Assembly: GCA_037625715.1 (NCBI GenBank)
Contig: JASJHQ010000074.1
Location: forward strand, 1 to 34,220
Direction of reading: 5' to 3'
Length of the DNA stretch: 34,220 nucleotides
From: JABAYQ01 sp018608925
Lineage (GTDB): Bacteria > Bacteroidota > Bacteroidia > Flavobacteriales > UBA7312
The translations under genes were made by a program, and so were the position numbers. This document shows, piece after piece, positions 14,909 to 23,251 of the stretch. Numbering within the stretch: the first letter of the stretch is position 1; each line of letters begins with the position of its first letter. The notes under the pieces were generated by a model that was not told the origin of the DNA, ran no database searches, and saw only the letters and a program-made list of their open reading frames with translations.

Positions 14909-15997
14909 ATGACAAAAAAGAACATCATCGATAAAAAATCGCTAAGCTTTTTAGAAAAGTATATTAACAACCCATCTCCAACAGGATTTGAGAGCGAAGG
15001 ACAAAAATTATGGTTGGAATATATTAAGCCATACATTGACGATTACTTTGTTGACACATACGGAACAGTAGTTGGAGTAATTAATCCTGAAGCAGAGTAT
15101 AAAGTAGTAATTGAAGCTCATGCCGATGAAATCTCATGGTTTGTACACTACATTACTAAAGATGGATTTATCTACCTAAGAAGAAATGGAGGTTCTGACC
15201 ATCAAATTGCTCCTTCTAAAAGGGTAAATATTCATACTGACAAAGGAAATGTAGAAGCTGTTTTCGGATGGCCTGCAATTCATACTAGACATGGAAAAGA
15301 AGAAAAAAGTCCTCAAATTGACAATATTTTTCTTGACTGTGGATGTAACACAAAAGAAGAAGTTGAAGAACTAGGCGTTCATGTAGGGTGCGTAGTTACT
15401 TATCAAGATAAATTTACCGTTCTTAACAATAAATATTATGTAGGACGAGCGTTAGACAATCGAATCGGTGGTTTTATGATAGCCGAGGTTGCTAAACTTT
15501 TAAAAGAAAACAACATAAAATTACCTTTCGGACTATATATAACCAACTCGGTTCAAGAAGAAGTTGGCTTAAGAGGCGCACAAATGATAACCGAATCTAT
15601 TAAGCCAAATGTGGCTATAGTAACAGACGTTTGTCATGACACTCAAACCCCAATGCTAAACAAGATTAAGCAAGGTGATCTTTCTTCTGGAAAAGGACCT
15701 GTACTAACATACGGACCTGCTGTTCAAAACAATCTTTTAAAATTGTTAATTGAAAGTGCTGACAGCAACAACATACCATTTCAAAGAGCTGCTGCTTCTA
15801 GAGCTACTGGAACAGATACAGATGCCTTTGCATACTCTACAGGTGGTGTTGCATCAGCGTTAATTTCACTTCCTTTAAGGTACATGCATACAACAGTAGA
15901 AAGCGTACATAAAGATGATGTAGAAAATGTGATTAGACTTATCTATCATTCTCTTCTCAATATTGAAAACAATCACGACTTTAGATACCTTAAATAG
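14909..15997 (+). CDS. M42-family glutamyl/aspartyl-type metallo-aminopeptidase
   Basis: A cytoplasmic dizinc aminopeptidase or deblocking enzyme of peptidase family M42, usually a tetrahedral dodecamer that trims peptides. In the 362-residue protein the metal and catalytic residues are visible: His71 and Asp73 (EAHADE), Asp183 (ALDNR), Glu217/Glu218 (SVQEEVG), Asp240 (VTDVCHD) and His327 (LRYMHT). The ATG at 14909 is chosen over a longer frame from 14834 because the extra 25 residues lack family character and contain the promoter-like TAAATTTG; MTKKNIIDKKSLSFLEKYIN is a natural family start. ilvE begins 22 bases later, without a visible promoter, so the two may be one transcript. Confidence 0.92.
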   Translation: MTKKNIIDKKSLSFLEKYINNPSPTGFESEGQKLWLEYIKPYIDDYFVDTYGTVVGVINPEAEYKVVIEAHADEISWFVHYITKDGFIYLRRNGGSDHQIAPSKRVNIHTDKGNVEAVFGWPAIHTRHGKEEKSPQIDNIFLDCGCNTKEEVEELGVHVGCVVTYQDKFTVLNNKYYVGRALDNRIGGFMIAEVAKLLKENNIKLPFGLYITNSVQEEVGLRGAQMITESIKPNVAIVTDVCHDTQTPMLNKIKQGDLSSGKGPVLTYGPAVQNNLLKLLIESADSNNIPFQRAAASRATGTDTDAFAYSTGGVASALISLPLRYMHTTVESVHKDDVENVIRLIYHSLLNIENNHDFRYLK

Positions 15998-16019
15998 CAT
16001 CTAACCAAACTCATTCCAA

Positions 16020-17063
16020 ATGAAAATAACTAAAACACATACTTCGAAACTTGAAAATGTAGATTTTAACAATTTGCAATTCGGAAGAGTTTTTAGTGAT
16101 CACATGGTCGTTTGCACATACACTTCTGGAAAGTGGAGCGAGCCAGAGATTAAAGAGTACCAACCCTTTAGCCTCAACCCAGCTACACACGTATTTCACT
16201 ATGGTCAAGCTATTTTTGAAGGAATGAAAGCATACAATAGTAAAGAAGATAAAACATTACTATTCAGACCTTTAGAGAATATTAGAAGATTAAACAAATC
16301 GGCTAAAAGGTTGTGCATGCCCGAAATAGACGAATCTATTTTTCTGGATAGCCTAACAAAGCTGATAGAGATTGATAAAAAATGGATTCCAAAAAAGGAA
16401 AACCAATCTTTATACATTCGTCCATTTATGATTGCAACAAGTGAGTTCATTAGAGCAACTCCTGCAGACGAATTCACATTTTGCATCATCACTTCTCCAT
16501 CAGACAAATATTATGCTGGAGAATCAAATTTAAAAATTGAAGAAAAATATTCAAGATCAGCACCAGGTGGTGTTGGCTTTGCTAAAGCAGCAGGAAATTA
16601 TGCTGCTGCATTTGGACCTACCAAAGAAGCTCAAAACAAAGGCTATACTCAAGTAGTTTGGACAGATGCTAGCGAACATCAATACATCGAAGAATCTGGA
16701 ACAATGAACATAATGTTTTTAATTAATAACACTATTGTTACACCAGAGTTAAGCGATAGTATTTTAGGTGGAATAACAAGAGATAGCATCTTGGAAATAG
16801 CAAAATCAAAAGGAATAAAAGTAGAAGAAAGAAAAATTTCCATCAGCGAAATAGTGGAAGCTTACGACAACAATAATATTTCTGAAGCTTTTGGAGTAGG
16901 GACTGCCGTTACGGTAAACCCTATAGATTCTATTACTTTTCGCGATAAGAAAATGGATTTCCGATATACATCAGACTCTATTTCGCTACAGCTAAAATCG
17001 GACTTACTAAATATTCAGTACGGAATAAGCAAGGACGAAAACAACTGGACACTTACCCTTTAA
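16020..17063 (+). CDS. ilvE: Branched-chain amino acid aminotransferase
   Basis: IlvE transfers the amino group in the last step of Leu, Ile and Val synthesis and the first step of their breakdown, using PLP. The 347-residue protein is a fold-type IV enzyme of the longer group (about 340-360 residues). Motifs are FHYGQAIFEGMKAY (59-72), ENIRRLNKSAKRL, IRPFMIAT, and GGVGFAKAAGNYAAA with PLP lysine Lys189, then EESGTMNIMF and GITRDSILE. It starts 22 bases after the M42 aminopeptidase. Its last 11 bases overlap the end of the convergent GNAT gene. The final residues EDNNWTLTL-like tail are typical for the family. Confidence 0.95.
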   Translation: MKITKTHTSKLENVDFNNLQFGRVFSDHMVVCTYTSGKWSEPEIKEYQPFSLNPATHVFHYGQAIFEGMKAYNSKEDKTLLFRPLENIRRLNKSAKRLCMPEIDESIFLDSLTKLIEIDKKWIPKKENQSLYIRPFMIATSEFIRATPADEFTFCIITSPSDKYYAGESNLKIEEKYSRSAPGGVGFAKAAGNYAAAFGPTKEAQNKGYTQVVWTDASEHQYIEESGTMNIMFLINNTIVTPELSDSILGGITRDSILEIAKSKGIKVEERKISISEIVEAYDNNNISEAFGVGTAVTVNPIDSITFRDKKMDFRYTSDSISLQLKSDLLNIQYGISKDENNWTLTL

Positions 17064-17484
17064 ATATCATTTTATAGTGATAAATCCCGGCTTCTTCGAA
17101 TTGAGAACCCTGAGACACAAATCCTAATTTTTGATAAAAGTTTAAAGCATTTACTTGAGAATTAAGGTAAATGCTTTTTTCTTGGGAAGAGATATCCTTC
17201 AAAACAGCACTAACAAGCTGTGCCCCATAACCCAAACCTCTAAACTCTTTTAAAATAGCAAAGCGTTCTAATTTAATTCCGAACTCAGTAAACCTCCATC
17301 TAGCTGTACCTACTGCAACATCGTTTGAGAAGAATAAATAATGGCTTGCCGTTTTATCAAAAACATCCATTTCCAAAACAGGATCAACTCCTTGCTCTTT
17401 AACAAAAACTTGAAACCTGATTTGTTGAGCAATTTTAAAGTTCTCGTCAGTAAATAAAATTTTATTTGTCAATATTTCCGACAT
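17053..17484 (-). CDS. GNAT acetyltransferase (YjcF/ElaA-like)
   Basis: A 143-residue N-acetyltransferase of the GNAT superfamily. The start has the IRFQVFVKEQGV segment found in YjcF- and ElaA-like members, and the acetyl-CoA site ERFAILKEFRGLGYGAQLV forms motif A, followed by the NALNFYQKLGF motif B helix. The substrate is unknown. Its ATG lies 23 bases inside the end of the MazG-like gene, so the two are co-translated, and its end overlaps ilvE by 11 bases on the other strand. Confidence 0.88.
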   Translation of the reverse strand: MSEILTNKILFTDENFKIAQQIRFQVFVKEQGVDPVLEMDVFDKTASHYLFFSNDVAVGTARWRFTEFGIKLERFAILKEFRGLGYGAQLVSAVLKDISSQEKSIYLNSQVNALNFYQKLGFVSQGSQFEEAGIYHYKMIFKG

Positions 17485-17869
17485 GCTTTTCTATTATCGC
17501 TTTAAGGTTTGGCTTAAAATAATTCTCCCCCTTCAACACTTTTCCGTCTTCTCTAAAAATAGGCTTACCATTAGAATCAAGCTTCGACATATTGCTCCTC
17601 TGAATTTCATTGAATATCTCTTCAATAACATCCTGCATCCCGTGTTTTAAGACCGAGCCACACCATATGTAAAGCATATCGCCCAATGCATCAGCAATTT
17701 CTACGACATCTCCATCTTTACAAGCCTGAAGATACTCTTCATTTTCTTCTTTCATTAAGTCATGCCTTAATTGAAAAGTCGATGCTTCAACATCCGTTTT
17801 AAGTTTCGATTCATTGCCAATTAAAAAAACTTCGTGAAATAATTTTACTTTATCGATTTTATCTTTCAT
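17462..17869 (-). CDS. MazG-like nucleoside triphosphate pyrophosphohydrolase
   Basis: A 135-residue all-alpha NTP pyrophosphatase superfamily protein, likely hydrolysing (d)NTPs or a related nucleotide. The magnesium-binding pattern is E42-x-x-E45 followed by E57-x-x-D60 and D64 within EENEEYLQAC and EIADALGDMLY. The tail SKLDSNGKPIFREDGKVLKG is typical of a group of phosphoribosyl-ATP pyrophosphohydrolase-like proteins seen alone in Bacteroidota, not of the two-domain MazG. It is first in a minus-strand pair; the GNAT gene starts inside its last codons. A near promoter (TACATTTA, last base off) is on the minus strand at 17892-17899. Confidence 0.85.
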   Translation of the reverse strand: MKDKIDKVKLFHEVFLIGNESKLKTDVEASTFQLRHDLMKEENEEYLQACKDGDVVEIADALGDMLYIWCGSVLKHGMQDVIEEIFNEIQRSNMSKLDSNGKPIFREDGKVLKGENYFKPNLKAIIEKHVGNIDK

Positions 17870-17920
17870 AAATATTAAATTATAATTTCTGTAAATGTAA
17901 TAGAAATAAGCCTTTTTCGT

Positions 17921-17928
17921 TATTTTTG
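17921..17928 (+). promoter_or_regulatory. Candidate -7 promoter element of the YceI gene
   Basis: TATTTTTG matches TAnnTTTG and ends 27 bases before the chosen ATG at 17956. It overlaps the spurious start of a longer reading frame. Confidence 0.5.
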
Positions 17929-17955
17929 GTAACTAAACTAATTTATATAAATATT

Positions 17956-18546
17956 ATGAAAAAATTATCATTATTACTTGTAGTAGCGCTATCAGTATTT
18001 TCTTTTACTTCAGCACACATTGACAGCTATATGGCTGACACTAAAAAAAGTAGTGTAAAATGGACTGGATCTAAAATTGTAGGAGACACACATTACGGAA
18101 ACATCTCTATTTCTAAAGGAGCAGTAATGATGGATCATGGCAAATTAGTTGGCGCTAATTTTGATATTGACATGAATTCTATGACATGTACTGATATAGA
18201 ATCAAAAAAATACAACGCAAAACTAATTAGTCATTTGAAAAACGATGATTTCTTTGACGTAGAAAAATTTCCTACTGCAAGCTTTAAACTAATTACAGCA
18301 AAAAAAATAGCTGAAGGAAAGTTCAAGGTTAACGGAGAAATTATGATTAAGGAATTCAAAGATGTGGTTAGCTTCGAAATGGATGCTACTGAAAGAAACG
18401 GAACAATATCTACATCAGGAAAATTCACTTTTGACAGAACAAAGTTCGATGTTATTTATGGCTCAGGTACATTCTTTGACAACCTTGGAGACAAAGCAAT
18501 AAACAACGATGTAACTATCGAGTTTAATATTGTAGCAAACAAATAG
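17956..18546 (+). CDS. YceI-family periplasmic protein
   Basis: YceI proteins are lipocalin-like barrels that bind polyisoprenoid or similar lipids. The 196-residue protein starts with a signal peptide (MKKLSLLLVVALSVFSFTSA), then a YceI domain with VKWTGSKIVGDTHYGNISI, DMNSMTC, LKNDDFFDVEKFPTASFKL (about residues 95-113), GEIMIKEFKDVVSF and FDRTKFDVIYGSGTFFDNLGD. ATG 17956 is preferred over an upstream TTG-initiated extension, because the signal peptide starts here and the promoter-like TATTTTTG lies just before. Its stop overlaps the GTG of the next gene (TAGTG). No heme or cytochrome b partner is present. Confidence 0.93.
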   Translation: MKKLSLLLVVALSVFSFTSAHIDSYMADTKKSSVKWTGSKIVGDTHYGNISISKGAVMMDHGKLVGANFDIDMNSMTCTDIESKKYNAKLISHLKNDDFFDVEKFPTASFKLITAKKIAEGKFKVNGEIMIKEFKDVVSFEMDATERNGTISTSGKFTFDRTKFDVIYGSGTFFDNLGDKAINNDVTIEFNIVANK

Positions 18547-18737
18547 TGGAAAATATTACTAGAGGACATTGGGTTTTTGCAGCAATATTTGCTATTGCTT
18601 TTGTAACTTATCTTGTTTGGTCTTATAAAAAAGATTTTAAGCTAAATAAAATATATTATTCAGGAAGCTCCTATTTTATTCTAATAGTAATTGTACTTAT
18701 GTTTTTACTCTATATTTTTAGAGGACTTATAAATTAA
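18546..18737 (+). CDS. 63-residue membrane protein, GTG start
   Basis: The frame begins with GTG sharing the last base of the YceI stop codon (TAGTG). The protein has two hydrophobic helices (about residues 9-25, VFAAIFAIAFVTYLVW, and 42-58, YFILIVIVLMFLLYIF) joined by a basic loop (YKKDFKLNKIYY), which resembles a small two-helix inner membrane protein. No family is recognised. The coupling to YceI suggests a shared role, perhaps at the membrane face of lipid handling. The end of the gene falls in a long hairpin at 18734-18770. Confidence 0.75.
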   Translation: MENITRGHWVFAAIFAIAFVTYLVWSYKKDFKLNKIYYSGSSYFILIVIVLMFLLYIFRGLIN

Positions 18738-18770
18738 CACAAAAGATTCTTTTAGAATTTTTTGTGTTAA
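18734..18770 (+). terminator. Long A/T-rich hairpin, probable terminator of the YceI unit
   Basis: TTAACACAAAA (18734-18744) pairs with its complement at 18760-18770, and an inner ATTCT (18746-18750) pairs with AGAAT (18754-18758) around a TTT loop. With one G:T wobble this gives about 17 continuous pairs. It overlaps the stop codon of the 63-residue protein. There is little G:C, and the following tail is only moderately T-rich, so termination is likely but not proven. Confidence 0.55.
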
Positions 18771-18797
18771 TTTGTATTAAATAAATACCTAGATACC

Positions 18798-19805
18798 ATG
18801 AAAATATTAAAAATACTTCTATTCTCCTTACTAGGAATAATTTCACTTTACGTAGTTGCCAACCTATTGTTTTCAGACAAATTTGAAGCAGAAAAGTCTA
18901 TTGAAATAAACGCTTCTCCAATTGTAGTTTTCGAACAAATAAATAATTTCAAAAATTGGGAAAACTGGGACCCTTGGCTACAAAAAGAACCCTCAATGAA
19001 ACTTCAATACAACGAGATATCGTCAGGTATTGGAGCTATTAAAACATGGCAAAGCAACAACTCTTCTAACGGACAAATGGAGATTATCGAATCATCTTTC
19101 ATAGACATTGTTAAAACCAAAGTATCTGTTGAAGGCTGGAATTCATTTGAAGGAATCCTCGTTCTAAAATCTAGAGAGAACGGAGTTATTATTTCATGGA
19201 AAAATAGTGGTAATTTAGATTTTCTCATGAGAGTTATGGGTCCTTTATTTAACAAAATGATTGGAAAAGACCTTGAAAAGGGATTGGAAAATCTTAAGAT
19301 ATATTGCGAATCTATTCCAGGAAATAGTTCTGAAATCTTTATATCAGAACAAATCAATTCTTATGAATTATCTATTACAGACAGCTGTACCATTAGCAAC
19401 ATTCAGCCTACATTAAGTAATATTTACAAGGAAGTATTTACAACGCTTGCAATAAACGGAATATCGGCTTCAAGCGCACCATTCGCACAATACTTAGTAT
19501 TCCCAAAACAAGCCGGGGAAGAGGACTTAGTAATTTTAAAAGCGGGAGTTTTCACTAGCATAGAAATAGATCTTGAATCAAACAGAAAAATAAATAGTTC
19601 GGAAATTGTGTTAGACCAAACAATAGAATGCACACACTTAGGTGCCTACAGCACGTTAAATGCTACCCATCGAAAAATAGAACAATATTGCTTAGAAAAT
19701 GATTTAATACTAAATTATCCTGGCTATGAATTTTTCGAAACAGATCCATCGATGGAAGCTGATATTTCGAAAAGAGAAACTAGAGTAGTTTATTCTTTCA
19801 GATAA
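18798..19805 (+). CDS. SRPBCC domain protein with C-terminal GyrI-like domain and N-terminal membrane anchor
   Basis: The 335-residue protein has one N-terminal hydrophobic helix (about residues 5-25), then a polyketide cyclase/START-like SRPBCC domain (about 30-170, with AEKSIEINASPIVVFEQINNF and FKNWENWDPW), and a C-terminal GyrI-like small-molecule-binding domain (about 185-335, with YCLENDLILNYPGYEFFETDP). Such fusions are common in Bacteroidota and are thought to bind hydrophobic ligands, but no ligand is known. It ends one base before the icmF stop on the opposite strand. No TAnnTTTG was found in 18738-18797, so its promoter is unclear; it may be read through the hairpin. Confidence 0.85.
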   Translation: MKILKILLFSLLGIISLYVVANLLFSDKFEAEKSIEINASPIVVFEQINNFKNWENWDPWLQKEPSMKLQYNEISSGIGAIKTWQSNNSSNGQMEIIESSFIDIVKTKVSVEGWNSFEGILVLKSRENGVIISWKNSGNLDFLMRVMGPLFNKMIGKDLEKGLENLKIYCESIPGNSSEIFISEQINSYELSITDSCTISNIQPTLSNIYKEVFTTLAINGISASSAPFAQYLVFPKQAGEEDLVILKAGVFTSIEIDLESNRKINSSEIVLDQTIECTHLGAYSTLNATHRKIEQYCLENDLILNYPGYEFFETDPSMEADISKRETRVVYSFR

Positions 19806-19806
19806 A

Positions 19807-22800
19807 CTACATATTTCTTCTATATTGCCCTCCTACTTCAAACAAAGCTTTTGTTACTTGTCCTAAAGAACAGTACTTACCTGCTTCCATTAGAGTTTCA
19901 AAAATATTTTTGTTTTGTATAGCAGCAGTCTGCAATTCATTTTCCCAATAAGATAAACGCTCTGAATGGTTAGACTTTAGGTTGGAAAGAATTTCTATTT
20001 GCATTTGCTTTTCTTCTTCCGTAGCTCGTACAACCTCAGCAGGTATAATAGTAGGTGACCCTTTAGAATTTAAAAAGGTGTTAACCCCAATTATAGGAAA
20101 TTCTCCGTTGTGCTTTAACGTTTCATAGTACAAGGACTCTTCTTGAATCTTAGATCTTTGGTACATTGTTTCCATTGCTCCTAAAACACCACCTCTTTCG
20201 GTAATCCTATCAAATTCTAACAAAACAGCTTCTTCTACTAAATCAGTAAGTTCTTCTATAATGAACGCTCCTTGAATAGGGTTTTCATTTTTAGACAACC
20301 CTAATTCTTTATTAATTATGAGCTGAATAGCCATGGCACGTCTTACAGACTCTTCTGTAGGCGTTGTAATCGCTTCGTCATAAGCATTCGTATGCAATGA
20401 ATTACAGTTATCGTTAATAGCATATAAGGCCTGTAGAGTAGTTCTAATGTCATTGAAATCAATCTCTTGAGCGTGTAATGACCTTCCAGAAGTTTGAATA
20501 TGATATTTTAACATCTGAGCTCTATCGTTAGCTCCATATTTGTTTTTAAGCGCCTTTGCCCAAATTCTTCTAGCAACCCTACCTATAACAGCATATTCTG
20601 GGTCTATTCCATTAGAGAAGAAGAAGGATAAATTTGGTCCAAATTTATTAATATCCATACCTCTACTTAAATAGTATTCTACATAAGTAAATCCGTTTGC
20701 CAACGTAAAAGCTAGTTGCGATATAGGGTTAGCTCCTGCTTCTGCAATATGATACCCAGAAATAGAAACGGAATAAAAGTTTCTAATCTCTTTTTGAATA
20801 AAATACTCTTGAACATCGCCCATCATTCTTAATGCAAACTCTGTGGAGAAAATACAAGTATTTTGTGCTTGGTCTTCTTTTAAAATATCGGCCTGAACGG
20901 TACCTCTTACCTTATTAAGAGTGTCTAACATAATTTTTGAATAGACATCTTTAGGCAAAACTTGATCACCTGTAATCCCTAAAAGATACAATCCTAAACC
21001 ATTATTCCCTTCTGGCAAATCTCCAACATAAACAGGTCTTACTTTACCCTTGTAAGCGTCGATTATTTTTTTATCGACCACTTTTTCAAGCTTATTTTCT
21101 TTAATATAGATTTCGCACTGCTGATCAATCGCTGCATTCATAAAGAAAGAAAGCAACATTGGAGCAGGTCCATTAATAGTCATAGAAACCGAAGTGGAAG
21201 GATCACATAAATTAAAGCCAGAATACAACTTTTTAGCATCATCCAGACAACATACAGAAACTCCAGAGTTACCAATTTTACCATAGATATCCGGACGTTC
21301 GTTAGGGTCATTTCCATAAAGAGTAACCGAATCGAAAGCAGTAGACAATCTTTTGGCTGGCATACCTAAACTCACATAATGAAATCTTTTATTGGTTCTT
21401 TCAGGACTTCCTTCTCCAGCAAACATTCTTGTAGGATCCTCCCCTTCTCGCTTGAAAGGAAACAAACCAGAAGTGTAAGGAAATTTACCTGGAACGTTTT
21501 CCTGTAATTGCCAACGAAGTAAATCTCCCCAAGCGTCATATTTAGGAAGTGATATTTTAGGAATATCAGTTTGTGAAAGAGACTTAGTGTGGGTTTTGAT
21601 TACCAACTCTTTGGCTCTTACTTTAAATAGGTAATCTTCGTTTTTGTACAATTGCTTTAAATCGTCCCACTTCTCAATTAACACTTTGTTTTTAGGATCT
21701 AAATCCATTAACTTTTTAGCGTAGGCACTTTTTAATTGCAATATTAAATTAGCATTTTCCTCATTGTCTTCAGACTCTATTGTTTGTATGGACAAATCAA
21801 TAGCATAAAGCTCTTGAGCAACTTTAGTTTGTTTATTAACCCAAGTATCATAAGCTCTATTGCTATCTGATATTTCGGAAAGATACCTTGTTCTTTTAGG
21901 AGGAATTACAAATATCTTTTCAGACATTTCTGATGTAATCTGAAAAGTAGATTTTAAATCAACTCCTGTTTTTTCTACTAACTTATCAATTATCGCTCGA
22001 TATAAAGAATTAACTCCTGGGTCGTTAAACTGAGAAGCGATAGTTCCATAAACTGGCATAGAATCAATATCCTGATCAAACAAAACATGGTTCCTTTGAT
22101 ATTGTTTTTTCACATCTCTAACCGCATCTAATGCACCTCTTTTATCAAACTTGTTTAACGCTATAAGGTCAGCAAAATCGAGCATGTCAATTTTTTCTAG
22201 CTGTGTTGCAGCTCCATATTCCGGAGTCATCACATACAAGGAAGCATCCGAATGTTCTAAAATTTCGGTGTCGGACTGTCCAATACCTGAAGTTTCTAAA
22301 ATGATTAGATCAAAATTAGCAGCTTTAAGAATGTGTAGAGCTTCGTTAACATGTGCAGACAAAGCTAAATTTGCTTGACGAGTAGCTAAAGAACGCATAT
22401 ATACCCTATCACTTTTAATAGCATTCATTCTAATCCTATCTCCTAACAAAGCACCTCCAGTTTTTCTTTTAGAAGGATCAACTGAAATAATAGCCATTTT
22501 TTTATCTGTAAAATCAATTAAGAATCTACGTACCAATTCATCAACCATAGATGATTTTCCAGAACCACCAGTACCAGTAATTCCTAAAATTGGTGTATTT
22601 GATTTTAAAGACAAGGCCTTAACACAATCTAATTCAGCTTTTGCTTCTTCAGGATAATTTTCAGCAGCTGAAATTAATTTAGCAATATTTTTAATTGATG
22701 ACAAATCTTTGGAGCACCCTTCAACATTTTTCCCAGTAGGAAAATCAGATCTTTTAATTAGATCATTAATCATTCCTTGAAGCCCCATTTTCCTACCATC

Positions 22801-23175
22801 ATCCGGATGATAGATTTTAGTAATTCCATAATCGTGCAATTCTTTTATTTCTTCTGGCAATATAGTACCACCCCCACCAGCAAAAATCTTAATATGATCA
22901 GATTTCTTTTCTTTCAAAAGATCATACATATACTTCAAATACTCGGTATGACCTCCTTGATAAGATGTCATCGCAATAGCATTTGCATCTTCTTCAATAG
23001 CACAATTTACAACCTCTTCCACAGAACGATCATGGCCTAAATGAATCACCTCACATCCTGTAGCCTGGATAATTCTTCTCATAATATTTATAGCAGCATC
23101 GTGGCCATCAAAAAGACTTGCAGCAGTTACAATACGTACTTTATTTATTGGTTGGTATGGTTTTTCGGTAATCAT
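19807..23175 (-). CDS. icmF: Fused isobutyryl-CoA mutase IcmF
   Basis: IcmF is an adenosylcobalamin-dependent acyl-CoA mutase fused to its own G-protein chaperone, interconverting isobutyryl-CoA and n-butyryl-CoA (some members act on pivalyl-CoA). The 1122-residue order fits: B12-binding domain at about residues 11-145 with DGHDAAINIM (lower ligand His25), MeaB-like GTPase with Walker A GTGGSGKSS at 201-209 and NKFD later, and the TIM-barrel mutase from about 560 to the end. FPFKREGEDPTRMFAGEGSP is the IcmF form of the substrate loop; methylmalonyl-CoA mutase reads differently here. It could be listed as a methylmalonyl-CoA mutase, but IcmF is the better call. It is divergent from the hemG unit. 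Confidence 0.92.
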   Translation of the reverse strand: MITEKPYQPINKVRIVTAASLFDGHDAAINIMRRIIQATGCEVIHLGHDRSVEEVVNCAIEEDANAIAMTSYQGGHTEYLKYMYDLLKEKKSDHIKIFAGGGGTILPEEIKELHDYGITKIYHPDDGRKMGLQGMINDLIKRSDFPTGKNVEGCSKDLSSIKNIAKLISAAENYPEEAKAELDCVKALSLKSNTPILGITGTGGSGKSSMVDELVRRFLIDFTDKKMAIISVDPSKRKTGGALLGDRIRMNAIKSDRVYMRSLATRQANLALSAHVNEALHILKAANFDLIILETSGIGQSDTEILEHSDASLYVMTPEYGAATQLEKIDMLDFADLIALNKFDKRGALDAVRDVKKQYQRNHVLFDQDIDSMPVYGTIASQFNDPGVNSLYRAIIDKLVEKTGVDLKSTFQITSEMSEKIFVIPPKRTRYLSEISDSNRAYDTWVNKQTKVAQELYAIDLSIQTIESEDNEENANLILQLKSAYAKKLMDLDPKNKVLIEKWDDLKQLYKNEDYLFKVRAKELVIKTHTKSLSQTDIPKISLPKYDAWGDLLRWQLQENVPGKFPYTSGLFPFKREGEDPTRMFAGEGSPERTNKRFHYVSLGMPAKRLSTAFDSVTLYGNDPNERPDIYGKIGNSGVSVCCLDDAKKLYSGFNLCDPSTSVSMTINGPAPMLLSFFMNAAIDQQCEIYIKENKLEKVVDKKIIDAYKGKVRPVYVGDLPEGNNGLGLYLLGITGDQVLPKDVYSKIMLDTLNKVRGTVQADILKEDQAQNTCIFSTEFALRMMGDVQEYFIQKEIRNFYSVSISGYHIAEAGANPISQLAFTLANGFTYVEYYLSRGMDINKFGPNLSFFFSNGIDPEYAVIGRVARRIWAKALKNKYGANDRAQMLKYHIQTSGRSLHAQEIDFNDIRTTLQALYAINDNCNSLHTNAYDEAITTPTEESVRRAMAIQLIINKELGLSKNENPIQGAFIIEELTDLVEEAVLLEFDRITERGGVLGAMETMYQRSKIQEESLYYETLKHNGEFPIIGVNTFLNSKGSPTIIPAEVVRATEEEKQMQIEILSNLKSNHSERLSYWENELQTAAIQNKNIFETLMEAGKYCSLGQVTKALFEVGGQYRRNM

Positions 23176-23198
23176 AGATTATAAATAATTAGCTGCTG

Positions 23199-23206
23199 CA
23201 AATATA
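23199..23206 (-). promoter_or_regulatory. Candidate -7 promoter element of icmF
   Basis: TATATTTG on the minus strand matches TAnnTTTG and ends 23 bases upstream of the ATG, in the 76-base gap shared with hemG. Confidence 0.5.
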
Positions 23207-23230
23207 TATTATAAGTCACTATTTTTTGGC

Positions 23231-23238
23231 TAAATTTG
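23231..23238 (+). promoter_or_regulatory. Candidate -7 promoter element of hemG
   Basis: TAAATTTG matches TAnnTTTG and ends 13 bases before the hemG ATG, implying a very short leader. It is divergent from the icmF element. Confidence 0.5.
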
Positions 23239-23251
23239 TAAGCAACCTAAT

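Noticed and set aside
17926..17955. Upstream alternative start of the YceI gene
   Set aside because: It starts at TTG within the promoter-like element; the signal peptide begins at 17956.
22151..22378. Open frame opposite the icmF G domain
   Set aside because: Low-complexity translation and fully contained within icmF on the opposite strand.
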